64,000 bases of DNA from Dehalococcoidales bacterium (GCA_028716225.1 JAQUQE010000006.1:33529-97528), one strand, 5' to 3'; positions 39,707 through 49,391 are shown, counted from the stretch's first letter. The notes: generated by a model not told the origin, from the sequence alone. Made by a program: numbers and translations.

Positions 39707-40001
39707 TTGCCGCCCCCCCCAGGGTGGTACGAAACTTTCCTTCGACGATGTATTCGATAAAGGCGCCTAAGACAAAGGCTGCCCCGCTGACACCCCCGGC
39801 GATGAGCACTATGGTAAAAATCCGTCCGGTGGCGCTTAAGGGGTGGACCTCACCGTAGCCAACCGTGGCTATGGTGATTACCGTCATATAAACGGCTTCG
39901 CCGAACGACCATCCCTCGATGTACATATAGCCGATAGTACCGGCGGCTACAATGCAGATCAGGATAATCAGTCCCTGGCGCAGCCTTTTGAAAGGATTCA
40001 C
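39696..40001 (-). CDS. potassium channel pore part (two-helix), frameshifted from RCK domain
   Basis: 101 aa. Two hydrophobic helices (LIILICIVAAGTIGYM; IFTIVLIAGGVSGAAFVLGAF) around the K+ selectivity filter TIATVGYGE. After TTLGG the frame goes to AANES and stops at 39696, whereas the frame one base away reads GRQMKARIAKLK into the RCK domain. So a single base in the G8 tract decides whether the channel is whole. Confidence 0.85.
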   Translation of the reverse strand: MNPFKRLRQGLIILICIVAAGTIGYMYIEGWSFGEAVYMTVITIATVGYGEVHPLSATGRIFTIVLIAGGVSGAAFVLGAFIEYIVEGKFRTTLGGAANES

Positions 40002-40172
40002 TTTTTAACTACCCGTAATCAAGCTCTATTGTAGCATATTATAGCCTCTTGGCGGTTGGCAAACCAGGCCCGGGGGTTGAATTTCCCAAACGGTGATTTG
40101 TCAGGGGAGGCGGAGGGGTGTTACCATTTCTGCGGTGATTTTAAAATGGTCTTTGATCTAGCGGGAGCGGCC

Positions 40173-41258
40173 TTGAAGGCCATCGGGGTGGTCAGAAGCA
40201 GACCCGGGGGGATGGCACAGCCAGGCCAATCGGGGGCTGTTGCTGAGGTTGTGATTGACCGGAGCCTGGCCGTGGCCCTGGATGGCATCGATGATTTTTC
40301 CCACATTATAGTCTTATACTGGATGCATCAGGCTGATCCCGACAGGCTGTCACTGAAGGTACATCCCCAGGGTAGGTGTGATTATCCCCTGGTGGGGCTT
40401 TTTGCGACGCGCTCGCCATACCGGCCCAACCCGGTGGGGATAGCCATGGTGAGACTGATTGAGCGACGTAAGAATATACTGGTGGTTGAGGGTCTTGACG
40501 CTATTAACGGCACTCCGGTGATCGATATCAAACCCTATCTCCCGCAGGGCGACTCTGTGGCCGATGCGGTGGTGCCCCCGTGGATAGGTGAATATTACCG
40601 GGTGAACCGGAAACTCAGGGAGATCTACCGTCGGCTTGTCGACTGCTACGGCCCGCAGCATTGGTGGCCCGCTGATGGGCCGTTTGAGATGATGGCCGGC
40701 GCCATCCTGACGCAGTCGGCAGCCTGGCGAAATGTGGAAAAGGCGATTGCCAACCTGAGGGCCGGGCGGCTGCTGTTACCGCAGGCGCTGCGCCGGCTGC
40801 CCACCCCCGAGCTTGCCGGTCTTATCCGACCCTGCGGTTACTATAATGCCAAGGCGCTAAAGCTCAAGTACCTGGCCCGATGGCTCGGGGAGGTCTGTGG
40901 CGATGACCTTGAGAAGCTCTTTGCAGTTGATACCGCTGCCCTTCGCCGGGAGCTGCTTTCCGTCCATGGTGTTGGAGAAGAGACCGCCGACTCCATCCTG
41001 CTCTATGCGGCAAAGAAGCCGGTTTTTGTTATCGATGCCTATACCCGCCGCATTATCGACCGTCTCGGGATGACCCCTCGAGCCAGGGGCTACGCCGCCT
41101 ACCAGTCCCTTTTTATGGATAACCTGCCTGCTGATGGCGGGATGTTTCAGGAATACCATGCTCTCCTGGTCCGTCTGGCCAAGGAAGTCTGTCGCCGCCG
41201 CCCGCTCTGCCGGAGTTGCTGCTTAAGCGATATCTGTCCTTTTGATTGTACAGGCTGA
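40173..41258 (+). CDS. fusion of TrmO (tRNA m6t6A methyltransferase) and HhH-GPD DNA glycosylase
   Basis: 361 aa from TTG 40173 (GGGAG 6 bases upstream; ATG 40146 is the alternative). Residues about 1-140 are TrmO/TsaA: KAIGVVRS, IDDFSHIIVLYW, FATRSPYRPNPVGIAMV and KPYLPQGD. From about 150 an endonuclease-III-related domain follows: GAILTQSAAWRNVEKAI, helix-hairpin-helix VHGVGEETADSILLYA, catalytic Asp in VIDAYTRR, and a C-terminal Cys set CX5CX2CX5C for a 4Fe-4S cluster. The position of the EndoIII lyase Lys is Glu, as in the MagIII-type glycosylases that excise alkylated bases without nicking. Both halves look intact. Confidence 0.88.
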   Translation: MKAIGVVRSRPGGMAQPGQSGAVAEVVIDRSLAVALDGIDDFSHIIVLYWMHQADPDRLSLKVHPQGRCDYPLVGLFATRSPYRPNPVGIAMVRLIERRKNILVVEGLDAINGTPVIDIKPYLPQGDSVADAVVPPWIGEYYRVNRKLREIYRRLVDCYGPQHWWPADGPFEMMAGAILTQSAAWRNVEKAIANLRAGRLLLPQALRRLPTPELAGLIRPCGYYNAKALKLKYLARWLGEVCGDDLEKLFAVDTAALRRELLSVHGVGEETADSILLYAAKKPVFVIDAYTRRIIDRLGMTPRARGYAAYQSLFMDNLPADGGMFQEYHALLVRLAKEVCRRRPLCRSCCLSDICPFDCTG

Positions 41259-41295
41259 GGGTAGTATACTTTCGGTTGATGGCAGGAGGTTCGAT

Positions 41296-42024
41296 ATGGA
41301 TTGTCAGTACATGGTGGATAGACTGGTCGTCTGGGTGAAAGAGCAGGTGCTTGCCGCCGGATGCAAGGGGGTTGTCCTGGGGATGAGCGGCGGGCTTGAT
41401 TCCTCGGTGGCGGCGGTGCTGTGCCGGCGTGCTTTTCCCGAGAACATGTTGGGGGTCATCATGCCGTGCTATAGCTGCGGGGAGGATGCCGAGCATGCCC
41501 TGGCCGTAGCCGGCCGGTTTTCTATCCCGACCAGGCTGGTTGCTCTGGATTCCGTCTTTGACACCCTGCTTGAGGTCTTAGCCGGTGACGATGTAGATCC
41601 GGCTCTTGGCAAGATGGCCAGGTCTAACCTTAAGGTCAGGCTAAGGATGCTGCCTCTCTATTACTTCGCCAACCGGCTTGGCTACGCCGTGGTCGGGTCG
41701 AGCAATCGCTGTGAGCTTGCCATCGGATACTTTACCAAGTACGGAGATGGTGGGGTGGATATTATGCCCCTGGGTGACCTGGTTAAGGAGCAGGTAAGGG
41801 AGCTGGCCAGTTTCCTGGGTATCCCGCAGCCGATTATTGATAAACCCCCCTCGGCCGGTCTGTGGCCGGGACAGACCGATGAATGCGAAATGGGTATTAG
41901 CTATCAGGCGCTCGACCGCTATCTAATTACCGGCGAGGCTCCGGAAGGGTTGAGGGAGAAGATTGAGACGAAGATAGCGGCTAATGCGCACAAGCGTCTG
42001 CCGCCGCCGATCGCTGTTTTTTAA
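41296..42024 (+). CDS. nadE: ammonia-dependent NAD synthetase
   Basis: Amidates deamido-NAD with ammonia. 242 aa from ATG 41296 with AGGAGG 6 bases upstream; the open frame overlaps the previous gene, but the earlier start is not needed. PP-loop GMSGGLDSSV near residue 27, GSSNRCELAIGYFTKYGDG near 133, and KPPSAGLWPGQTDE, the last typical of the NH3-dependent form. No glutaminase domain. Completes the route started by nadD. Confidence 0.96.
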   Translation: MDCQYMVDRLVVWVKEQVLAAGCKGVVLGMSGGLDSSVAAVLCRRAFPENMLGVIMPCYSCGEDAEHALAVAGRFSIPTRLVALDSVFDTLLEVLAGDDVDPALGKMARSNLKVRLRMLPLYYFANRLGYAVVGSSNRCELAIGYFTKYGDGGVDIMPLGDLVKEQVRELASFLGIPQPIIDKPPSAGLWPGQTDECEMGISYQALDRYLITGEAPEGLREKIETKIAANAHKRLPPPIAVF

Positions 42025-42041
42025 CGAAGGATGGCTTAAGG

Positions 42042-42896
42042 ATGGGAACCGGCAAGGTTAAGATTGTCACTGATAGTACTGCTTCCCTGTCAGCGGAGGA
42101 GATTGCCCGTTACGATGTCCGCGTTGTGCCGCTTAAGGTTATCTTAGGGACGGAGGTCTTCAATGAGGGAGTGGACATTACCAATGAGGAATTCTATCGC
42201 CGTCTGTCCAGGGACGGTATTCTGCCGACCACTTCGCAGCCTTCGGTAGAGGATTTTACCCGCCTGTACCGCGAGCTTGCTGAAGCGGGACAACCTATCC
42301 TTTCTCTTCATATCTCCAGCCTGCTGAGTGGAACGGTCAATTCTGCCAGAGCGGCCAGGAAGAAACTGCCCCAGGCACAGATTGAGATAGTGGACTGCCT
42401 TACGGTAGCCTTACGTATGTTGATTGCTCCTGCCGTCAGGGCTGCGGAAGACGGGCAGAGCCTGCCTCAGCTCAAGACTTCTATTGAAAGACTAAATTCC
42501 TGCATGAATGCTTTCGGTGCGTTCGGCACGCTGGAGTACCTTGCCAGGGGTGGACGTATCGGGGCAGCCAAGGCTTTGCTCGGTACCCTGCTCCGGATTA
42601 AGCCGATCCTGGCTTTTGAGGGCGGTGAGCTCAAGGTGCTCTCCCGGGCGAGAACCAGTGCTAAGGCGATAGAGTATATCATAGAACTGATGAAGCTGCG
42701 GCAGGGAGGACGGACTCCGGACCATGTCGGTGTGGTCCATACGGCAAATATGGAATCGGCCCTGCTGCTTAAAAAGGAGGTCGAGGCGTGTTTCGACTGT
42801 GCCGACCTGGAGCTTCTTGAGCTGGGTCCGGTGTTGGCCAGTCACCTGGGGCCGGGGTTTTTCGGCATCGGCTTCTATCGCGATGATGAATGGTAG
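42042..42896 (+). CDS. DegV-family fatty-acid-binding protein
   Basis: 284 aa. Start VKIVTDSTASLSAEEI with the DegV motif, VPLKVILG, TSQPSVEDF, and ISSLLSGTVNSA near 88. The middle (GTLEYLARGGRIGAAKALLGTLL) is the conserved lipid-gating segment. Family members present bound fatty acids to the FakA kinase; no fakA is seen here. 17 bases after nadE. Confidence 0.93.
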   Translation: MGTGKVKIVTDSTASLSAEEIARYDVRVVPLKVILGTEVFNEGVDITNEEFYRRLSRDGILPTTSQPSVEDFTRLYRELAEAGQPILSLHISSLLSGTVNSARAARKKLPQAQIEIVDCLTVALRMLIAPAVRAAEDGQSLPQLKTSIERLNSCMNAFGAFGTLEYLARGGRIGAAKALLGTLLRIKPILAFEGGELKVLSRARTSAKAIEYIIELMKLRQGGRTPDHVGVVHTANMESALLLKKEVEACFDCADLELLELGPVLASHLGPGFFGIGFYRDDEW

Positions 42897-42993
42897 CCGG
42901 AGCGAGCTTGTCCTGAATGAGCGAAGAATGGCTGCTGCCGGGAACTGCTTGTTTTGACAGAATCCCTGTGTTATTATTGGTTTTGAGGCGAAA

Positions 42994-44007
42994 ATGACCA
43001 CGGAGAAAGAGAAGGCACTAGAGCTAGCCATCAACCAGATAGAAAAGCGGTATGGTAAAGGGTCGGTGATGAAGTTGGGGGGAATAATGGCAGCTGCTTC
43101 GGTAGAGGCTATCCCCAGCGGTTCGCTGGCACTGGACCTGGTATTGGGTGTCGGGGGTATTCCCAGAGGTCGTATCACGGAAATTTTCGGTCCCGAGTCG
43201 TCAGGAAAGACCACCCTGGCGCAGCATATCATTGCCGAAGCGCAAAAGCAGGGGGGTACGGCTGCCTATATTGATGTGGAGCATGCCCTGGATCCTACCT
43301 ATGCCGCCGCTTGTGGTGTTAATGTTGATGACTTGCTCATCTCCCAGCCTGATACCGGAGAGGAAGCCCTGGAGATTACTGAGGCGTTGGTCCGAAGCGG
43401 GGCGGTGGACGCGATAGTGATTGACAGCGTAGCGGCCCTGGTCCCCAGGATTGAAATCGAAGGGGATATGGGAGATGCCCATGTCGGGTTGCAGGCCCGC
43501 TTGATGTCACAGGCCTTGAGGAAGCTTGCTGCCGCTATTGGTAGGGCTGGTACAGCGGTGGTCTTCATTAACCAGCTCCGGGAAAAGGTCGGAGTCATCT
43601 TCGGCAATCCTGAAGTGACACCGGGTGGCCGGGCGCTCAAATTCTACAGCTCAGTCAGGATAGACCTTAGGCGTGTTGAGACTATTATGGATGGGACCAA
43701 GGCGATTGGTAATCGTGTTAAGGCTAAGGTAGTCAAGAATAAGGTTGCTCCCCCCTTTAGAAGCGCCGAGTTTGATATTATGTTTAGTCGTGGTATCAGT
43801 CGGGAGGGTAATCTTATTGACGTTGGTGTAGAGTTGGGGCTAGTGAAAAAGGCGGGTTCTTTTTTCTCCTACGGTGATGTTCGTCTGGGGCAAGGCAAGG
43901 AGAATGCCAAGCAGTACCTGAACCAGCACCCTGAGCAAGCTCAAGAGATTGAGCAGCAGATTAGAGCCTCAGCCGTAAACACTTATACTGCGATTCCTGA
44001 AGGGTAA
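42994..44007 (+). CDS. recA: recombinase RecA
   Basis: 337 aa. Walker [10 protein letters not shown] near residue 69, LEVALDP-type segment [19 protein letters not shown] [12 protein letters not shown]1/L2 region [25 protein letters not shown]. The C-terminus is short with only a small acidic tail. Possible promoter TTGTTT-17-TATTAT at 42949-42977. Followed by an intrinsic terminator and then recX. Confidence 0.98.
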   Translation: MTTEKEKALELAINQIEKRYGKGSVMKLGGIMAAASVEAIPSGSLALDLVLGVGGIPRGRITEIFGPESSGKTTLAQHIIAEAQKQGGTAAYIDVEHALDPTYAAACGVNVDDLLISQPDTGEEALEITEALVRSGAVDAIVIDSVAALVPRIEIEGDMGDAHVGLQARLMSQALRKLAAAIGRAGTAVVFINQLREKVGVIFGNPEVTPGGRALKFYSSVRIDLRRVETIMDGTKAIGNRVKAKVVKNKVAPPFRSAEFDIMFSRGISREGNLIDVGVELGLVKKAGSFFSYGDVRLGQGKENAKQYLNQHPEQAQEIEQQIRASAVNTYTAIPEG

Positions 44008-44067
44008 AGATGCTCCACCCGACGGGTTAGTAGCAATATAGAATAGAATATCGAGGTAAAATGAGGC

Positions 44068-44099
44068 TGAGGCTTATTAAAGCTTTGGCCTTATTTTTT
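44068..44099 (+). terminator. intrinsic terminator after recA
   Basis: TGAGGC (44068-44073) pairs with GCCTTA (44088-44093, one G-T), followed directly by TTTTTT. It sits between recA and recX, so it may only weaken recX expression, as in other recA-recX pairs. Confidence 0.6.
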
Positions 44100-44118
44100 G
44101 GCGGGGGTTGTTAGTAAG

Positions 44119-44751
44119 ATGAGCAGGGTTACCGCTCTTCGCCTGGGGAAGGGACGGGGAAAGAGGGTAAACGTATATCTGGACGGAGCGTTTGCTTTTA
44201 GTCTTGGGGTTGAAGTGATGGCGAAAGAGGGGCTTAAGGTCGGCCAGGAGCTAACCCGGTCTCAGATTGAGGCGTTAGGTATCGTAGATGGCTCCCGGCG
44301 CTGTCTTGAAGCTGCGATGCGTTACCTTAGCTATCGCCCCCGCAGTGAATTTGAGCTTAGGGAGAGACTCACCCGGCGCGGTTTTGATAGTGATGGCATC
44401 GAGACGGTAATTACCCGCCTGAAGGAGCAGGGGCTGGTGGATGATACAGACTTTGCCCGGTTTTGGAAAGATAACCGACAGTCATTTAGCCCGCGCAGCC
44501 GCCGGTTGACCGGGCTTGAATTGAGGCGTAAAGGAGTTACCGAGGAGGTAATTGACCGGGTGGTTGGTGAAGTCAATGATGACGATAGCGCTTATCGCGC
44601 TGCCCTAAGCAGGGCGTATCGATTAACAGCGTCTGATTACCAGAGCTTTCGCCACCGCCTGGCCGAGTATCTCAGGCGGCGTGGCTTTGGCTATCGGGTG
44701 ATAAATAACACTGTGGAGCAGTTGTGGCAGGAAATAAGGGACCAGCACTAA
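44119..44751 (+). CDS. recX: RecA regulator RecX
   Basis: 210 aa from ATG 44119, with GGCGGGGG about 11 bases upstream. Typical three-helix RecX repeats: ALGIVDGSRRCLEAAMRYLSYRPRSEFELRERLTRRGF region from about 60, EQGLVDDTDFARFW, then KGVTEEVIDRV. Binds RecA filaments and limits them. Located just after recA, the common arrangement. Confidence 0.93.
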   Translation: MSRVTALRLGKGRGKRVNVYLDGAFAFSLGVEVMAKEGLKVGQELTRSQIEALGIVDGSRRCLEAAMRYLSYRPRSEFELRERLTRRGFDSDGIETVITRLKEQGLVDDTDFARFWKDNRQSFSPRSRRLTGLELRRKGVTEEVIDRVVGEVNDDDSAYRAALSRAYRLTASDYQSFRHRLAEYLRRRGFGYRVINNTVEQLWQEIRDQH

Positions 44752-44853
44752 GGAGTCTTACCATGAATGCCGTTTCGGTATTGTGGCACTAGTTGGTGTG
44801 TTGTGGGTGGTCTTTTGTTATGTGCCGGGCTGTAACCAGAAAAGAGGTATGAA

Positions 44854-46404
44854 ATGCTAACAAACGCAGGAGCAATAAACATCTTAACCGTTCTATTCAG
44901 TTTCATCATCGGGGCGGTAGCTGGGGCGGCCTTTGTTTTCTTCTTCAGGAGGTTCCGTCTGAGCCGAGAAATGCGTCTTGCCGAGAGGAAAGCGGCTAAG
45001 ATACAGACTGATGCTGAACATAAGGCCAGGGACATGGTTAGCGAGGCTAAGGCGGAGGCGGCGAGACTAAAATCGACGGCTGAAGCGGAGTGTCGCGAGC
45101 GGCGCTCCGAACTGCAGCGTAATGAGAACCGTCTGGTGCAAAAGGAAGGGACGCTTGAGCGTAAATTGGAAGATCTTGAGCGCCGCTCGCGCGAGATGGC
45201 TAACAAGGAAGAGAAGATAGAGTCTATTCGTGAACAGCTTGAGGAGGCCAGAGGGAAGCAGTTGAAGCAGCTGGAGATTATATCAGGTATGTCTACCGAT
45301 GAGGCGAAGAAGTCGCTGCTTGATTCTGTGGAGGTTGAGATTCGGGATGATACCTCACGGCGCCTCCGGGAGTGGGAGAGCGAACTTAGAGCGGATGAGA
45401 ATAAAAAGGCCCAGGAGATTCTATCCCTGGCTATCCAGCGCTGTGCTTCTGACGTTGTCGCTGAGGCAACAGTGTCCATCGTCGCTATTCCCAGTGACGA
45501 TATGAAGGGCCGGCTTATCGGGCGGGAAGGGCGCAACATCAGGGCTCTGGAGCAGGCGACCGGGGTTGATCTCATTATTGATGATACCCCTGAGGCGGTA
45601 ACCCTATCCAGCTTTGACCCTGTGCGGCGTGAGGTAGCCCGTCTGGCTTTGACCAAGCTGATTCTTGACGGGCGTATCCACCCCGCTCGTATTGAAGAGG
45701 TGGTAGCCAAGTCCAAAGAAGAGGTGGAGGCTGCTATCTATAGTGCTGGTGATCAGGCTGCCTGTGAGGTGGGCGTTACCGGTTTGCGTCCCGAGTTGAT
45801 CCGGTTACTTGGCCGCCTCAAGTTTCGTACCAGCTACGGGCAGAATGTCCTGGTTCACAGTATTGAGGTGGCCCACATATCCGGTATGATTGCCAGCGAG
45901 CTGGGAGCCAATGTGGCGATAGCTAAGAAAACAGGGCTGTTGCATGATATCGGCAAGGCGGTGGACCATGAGGTAGAAGGGACTCATGCCGCTATCGGCG
46001 CTGATCTGGTCAAGCAGTGGGATAAATCCTCCGAGGTGGTCCGGGGAATTGCTGAGCACCATGGCGAGACCGGGACCACCAGTGTCTGGGGCTTTATTGC
46101 CTCGGCGGCTGATGCTATCAGCAGCGCCAGGCCGGGAGCCCGGCGAGAGTCTTTGGAGGGCTATCTGCAGCGTTTAAAGGCGCTGGAGGATATTGCCACC
46201 GGCTTTAAGGGGGTAGAGAAGTCCTTTGCCATCCAGGCCGGCCGTGAGATACGTATTATGGTCAAGCCGGAAGAGATTGATGACCTGGGGGCGATGCGGC
46301 TCGCTCGGGATATCGTTAAGAAAATAGAGGAAGGGCTGCAATACCCGGGACAGATAAAGGTTATCGTATTAAGAGAGACTAGAGCGGTAGACTACGCTAA
46401 GTAA
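44854..46404 (+). CDS. rny: ribonuclease Y
   Basis: Membrane-anchored endoribonuclease for mRNA decay, 516 aa. N-terminal membrane helix (about 8-30, [21 protein letters not shown]), a long charged coiled coil (about 35-190), KH domain with [22 protein letters not shown] near 210, and HD domain with [10 protein letters not shown] near 364. The minus-strand frame over its coiled coil (44748-45716) is only a shadow. Followed by ymdB, its usual partner. Confidence 0.97.
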   Translation: MLTNAGAINILTVLFSFIIGAVAGAAFVFFFRRFRLSREMRLAERKAAKIQTDAEHKARDMVSEAKAEAARLKSTAEAECRERRSELQRNENRLVQKEGTLERKLEDLERRSREMANKEEKIESIREQLEEARGKQLKQLEIISGMSTDEAKKSLLDSVEVEIRDDTSRRLREWESELRADENKKAQEILSLAIQRCASDVVAEATVSIVAIPSDDMKGRLIGREGRNIRALEQATGVDLIIDDTPEAVTLSSFDPVRREVARLALTKLILDGRIHPARIEEVVAKSKEEVEAAIYSAGDQAACEVGVTGLRPELIRLLGRLKFRTSYGQNVLVHSIEVAHISGMIASELGANVAIAKKTGLLHDIGKAVDHEVEGTHAAIGADLVKQWDKSSEVVRGIAEHHGETGTTSVWGFIASAADAISSARPGARRESLEGYLQRLKALEDIATGFKGVEKSFAIQAGREIRIMVKPEEIDDLGAMRLARDIVKKIEEGLQYPGQIKVIVLRETRAVDYAK

Positions 46405-46481
46405 AGCAGATTAGATACGTTTACCGGTGAAGGCGTTCCGGAAAACCGGGCGGCTTGTCGCCGGTGAGGTAGGAGACGCTA

Positions 46482-47249
46482 ATGATGGTACTGGTGATCG
46501 GTGATATCATTGGCCGGCCGGGGCGCCGGGCAGTAAGCCGTCTGCTGCCCGATATCAGCCGGGAGTACGGGGTGGACCTGGTCATCGCTAACGCTGAGAA
46601 TGTGGCCGGTGGCATCGGGGTGACCGTAAATACGGCCAATGAGCTGCTTCGGGCCGGCATCCATGTGCTTACCTCGGGTAATCATATCTGGGCGGAGAAA
46701 GATATCATCCCTCACCTCGATGGTGAGATGCCTCTCCTGCGTCCGCTGAATTATCCTTGCGGCGTACCTGGTAGAGGCTATTTACTGACCGGTCACGTTA
46801 TGGTGGTCAATCTGATCGGGAGGACCTTTATGGGTAATTTTGACTGTCCGTTCCGGGCTATGGACCAACTGCTTGCCGGGCTTCACCCCCTACCGCCGGT
46901 GATTATTGTTGATTTCCACGCTGAGGCAACCTCGGAGAAGGTAGCCCTGGGGCGCTACCTGGACGGGCGGGTCAGCGCCGTGCTCGGTACGCATACCCAT
47001 GTCGGCACCACCGACACCAAGCTGCTGCCTCGGGGCACGGCCTATGTTACCGATATCGGTATGACCGGGCCGGTTGATTCGGTTATCGGTGATGATGTTG
47101 AAGCGGTCACCCGCCGTTTTCTGACCATGATTCCCCACCGTCTGTCCGTAGGCAGGGGGAAGGTAGCGCTTGATGCGGTACTGATCGGGATAGATGAGGG
47201 CAGTGGTCGGGCGGTAAGTATTGAGCGAATCTCGCGGGAGACGGAGTGA
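46482..47249 (+). CDS. ymdB: YmdB-type metallophosphoesterase (TIGR00282)
   Basis: 255 aa calcineurin-like phosphodiesterase. Metal motifs VIGDIIGRPGRRAV at the start, NAENVAGGIG near 40, SGNHIWAEKD near 70, DFHAEATSEK near 148 and GTHTHVGTTD near 170. Family members hydrolyse cyclic nucleotides such as 2',3'-cNMP and accompany rny. Overlaps the next gene by one base (TGATG). Confidence 0.94.
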   Translation: MMVLVIGDIIGRPGRRAVSRLLPDISREYGVDLVIANAENVAGGIGVTVNTANELLRAGIHVLTSGNHIWAEKDIIPHLDGEMPLLRPLNYPCGVPGRGYLLTGHVMVVNLIGRTFMGNFDCPFRAMDQLLAGLHPLPPVIIVDFHAEATSEKVALGRYLDGRVSAVLGTHTHVGTTDTKLLPRGTAYVTDIGMTGPVDSVIGDDVEAVTRRFLTMIPHRLSVGRGKVALDAVLIGIDEGSGRAVSIERISRETE

Positions 47250-48109
47250 TGGTATCCCGGGTGGATCTTCACATACACTCAACTGCTTCTGACGGCCGGC
47301 TCAGTCCGGCAGAGATTGTGGCGAAGGCCGCCGGGCTGGGGTTAACCGTTATTGCCCTTACTGATCATGATACTACCGATGGTATCGCACCGGCCCGGGC
47401 GGCGGCCGATGACTTCCCCGGACTGAGGGTTATCCCCGGCGTTGAGCTCAGTGCCGATTTCGCTCAGGGAGAGGTCCATATTCTGGGCTACTTTATCGAC
47501 GGTACTCATCAGGAGCTGAGGGCCGGTCTGGAGGCGATGCGTAATTCCCGGAGCGAGAGGGCCCGGGAGATGATAGTCAAACTCGATAACCTCGGTGTTC
47601 ATATCGAGTGGCCGCGGGTTCAGGAAATAGCCGGCAGCGGTTCGGTCGGTCGGCCCCACCTGGCCCTGGCGATGCTGGAAAAGGGCTATGTCGGCTCTTT
47701 TAGAGAGGCGTTTACCAACTACATCGGTCGGGGGGCTCCTGCCTATGCCGAACGCCGCAAGGTGACGCCGGTAGAGGCGGTGGAGCTTATCTTGCGGGCC
47801 GGCGGACTGCCAGTACTGGCACACCCGCTATTCATTAATGACTGGCGGGGAATGGTTGTTGAGCTAAAGGGGGCGGGTCTGGTCGGTATCGAGGCATACT
47901 ACAATGGTTACACGGCCCAGGAGATAGATAGCCTGCGGGTGATGGCGGAGAAGCATGGTCTCATTACGACCGGCGGCAGTGATTTTCACGGTATCGATGC
48001 CGGAATTGAGACCGCACTCGGCGGCGTGGATGTACCGGTGGAGGTAGTAGGGCGCATGGCGGCACTGGCGGAGCAGCGGGCGCTCCGGGTCAGCCGTAGC
48101 AATAAATAG
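47249..48109 (+). CDS. PHP-domain phosphoesterase (YciV/RNase AM-like)
   Basis: 286 aa from ATG 47249, with CGGGAG 8 bases upstream. PHP metal motifs: VDLHIHSTASDGRLSP, LTDHDTTDG, GVELSADF near 72, LAHPLF near 190 and GGSDFHG near 245. Relatives are 5'-3' RNases or 3',5'-nucleoside bisphosphate phosphatases. With rny and ymdB it forms an RNA-turnover group. Confidence 0.92.
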   Translation: MVSRVDLHIHSTASDGRLSPAEIVAKAAGLGLTVIALTDHDTTDGIAPARAAADDFPGLRVIPGVELSADFAQGEVHILGYFIDGTHQELRAGLEAMRNSRSERAREMIVKLDNLGVHIEWPRVQEIAGSGSVGRPHLALAMLEKGYVGSFREAFTNYIGRGAPAYAERRKVTPVEAVELILRAGGLPVLAHPLFINDWRGMVVELKGAGLVGIEAYYNGYTAQEIDSLRVMAEKHGLITTGGSDFHGIDAGIETALGGVDVPVEVVGRMAALAEQRALRVSRSNK

Positions 48110-48177
48110 CGAAGCATCTCCCTGTAAATAAGGTAGATAGGGAGTATCATTAGGTAGCCTTACTCAAGGTGGGATCG

Positions 48178-48909
48178 GTGGGTTTTGAGTTTGGAACGAT
48201 GATAGCGGCCGGCTATCTCCTGGGCTCGGTGCCGACCTCGTACCTGGCAGCCAGGTGGTCTCGCGGCATAGACATCAGGGAATACGGCAGCGGTAATGTA
48301 GGGGCAAGCAATCTTCTGAGTGCGACCTCCAAGAGGGTGGTTGCTCCGGTATTCCTCTTCGACTTGTTGAAGGGCTGGCTTACAGTGTGGATGGCCTGGC
48401 GGCTGGGTATGGGTATTACCGAGCAGGTGGTGGTGGGATTGGCTACGATTGGTGGGCACAACTGGCCCGTTTTCCTCCGTTTCAGGGGGGGCAGGGGGGT
48501 TGTCACCACCATGGGGGTCGCCCTGATCATTCCCTTGTTAAATAATCTGGTCTCCTGGGGCGCGGTAATTCTTATTACGGTTATTCTGAATGCGGTAGTC
48601 TGGGTCAGCTCTTTCTTTAAGCAGGGCTCGCTGGGGGTATTCATCGCGGCAGCCGGACTGCCTCTGGTGAGTTGGGTTTTTGCTGCATCGCTCCCCTTTA
48701 CTCTGGGTTGCTTCGGGATGTTTCTGATGCTGGTCATCCGGCGCCTGACGGCTCCGCAGCCGGTTACCAGTTCTTCTCTGAGCCGGAGTCAGGTTTTAGT
48801 TAACCGTCTCTTGTTCGACCGTGACATAAGGGAGAGGAGCGTCTGGATGTCGCGGGTACAGGAGGAGGAGGAAAAGCAAAAAAGGCCGGCGGGTAATAAC
48901 AAGAAGTGA
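48178..48909 (+). CDS. plsY: acyl-phosphate:glycerol-3-phosphate acyltransferase PlsY
   Basis: First acylation in membrane lipid synthesis. About 243 aa; GTG 48178 has GGTGGGA upstream, and GTG 48169 is possible. Five hydrophobic helices. Motifs GSVPTSYLAARWSRGIDIREYGSGNVGASN (catalytic Ser-type region), GHNWPVFLRFRGGRG near 100. The C-terminus has a charged tail (QEEEEKQKRPAGNNKK) longer than usual. Its stop overlaps the next gene's GTG start. Confidence 0.94.
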   Translation: MGFEFGTMIAAGYLLGSVPTSYLAARWSRGIDIREYGSGNVGASNLLSATSKRVVAPVFLFDLLKGWLTVWMAWRLGMGITEQVVVGLATIGGHNWPVFLRFRGGRGVVTTMGVALIIPLLNNLVSWGAVILITVILNAVVWVSSFFKQGSLGVFIAAAGLPLVSWVFAASLPFTLGCFGMFLMLVIRRLTAPQPVTSSSLSRSQVLVNRLLFDRDIRERSVWMSRVQEEEEKQKRPAGNNKK

Positions 48910-49391
48910 AATGCGCAACTCATCCTGACGTCGAGACTAAGCTAAGGTGTGGCAAGTGCGGCAGGCCGATATGCCCCCAGTGTCTGGTGCAGACGCCGGT
49001 AGGTGCCCGGTGCGCCGAATGCGCCAGCCTGCAGAAGCTGCCCACCTTTAGCATGACTAACCGGTATTACCTGAGGGCTATCGCTGCGGCCACCGGCATG
49101 GCTTTCGCCTGTGGGGCAGCCTGGTGGGCGATTGGGCATCTCGCTTATTTTAACTTCCTGCTGGCGGCGGGTTTCGGCTACGGAATCGGGGAGGTGGTCG
49201 GCCTTTCCGTTAACCGCAAGCGCGGCCGGCGGCTGGGCCTTATTGCCGGCGCCAGCGTGGTTGCCGGCTATCTGATTAGCGTCTTCCCTCCCTGGGTGTT
49301 CGTTTTCCGGTGGTTCAGCATTCCGGGCCTGGTTGTCGACCTTCTGGCGGTGGCGCTCGGCGTCTGGATTGCCGTCAGCCGGGTCAAGTAG
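48906..49391 (+). CDS. zinc-finger (B-box-like) membrane protein
   Basis: 161 aa. N-terminal Cys/His cluster, residues 3-38 (C3, H6, C15, C18, C23, C26, C35, C38), resembles the B-box zinc finger found in some bacterial membrane proteins. Then three to four hydrophobic helices (about 55-160) with a basic loop NRKRGRRLG. GTG start overlapping the plsY stop by 4 bases, so translation is coupled. Function unknown. Confidence 0.8.
   Translation: MKCATHPDVETKLRCGKCGRPICPQCLVQTPVGARCAECASLQKLPTFSMTNRYYLRAIAAATGMAFACGAAWWAIGHLAYFNFLLAAGFGYGIGEVVGLSVNRKRGRRLGLIAGASVVAGYLISVFPPWVFVFRWFSIPGLVVDLLAVALGVWIAVSRVK

Noticed and set aside
42941..42960. LexA (SOS) box before recA
   Set aside because: GAAC and GTTT are separated by five bases, not the four of the GAACnnnnGTTC pattern, and the match is incomplete.
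44748..45716. 322-codon minus-strand frame
   Set aside because: Ser/Arg-rich shadow of the RNase Y coiled coil.
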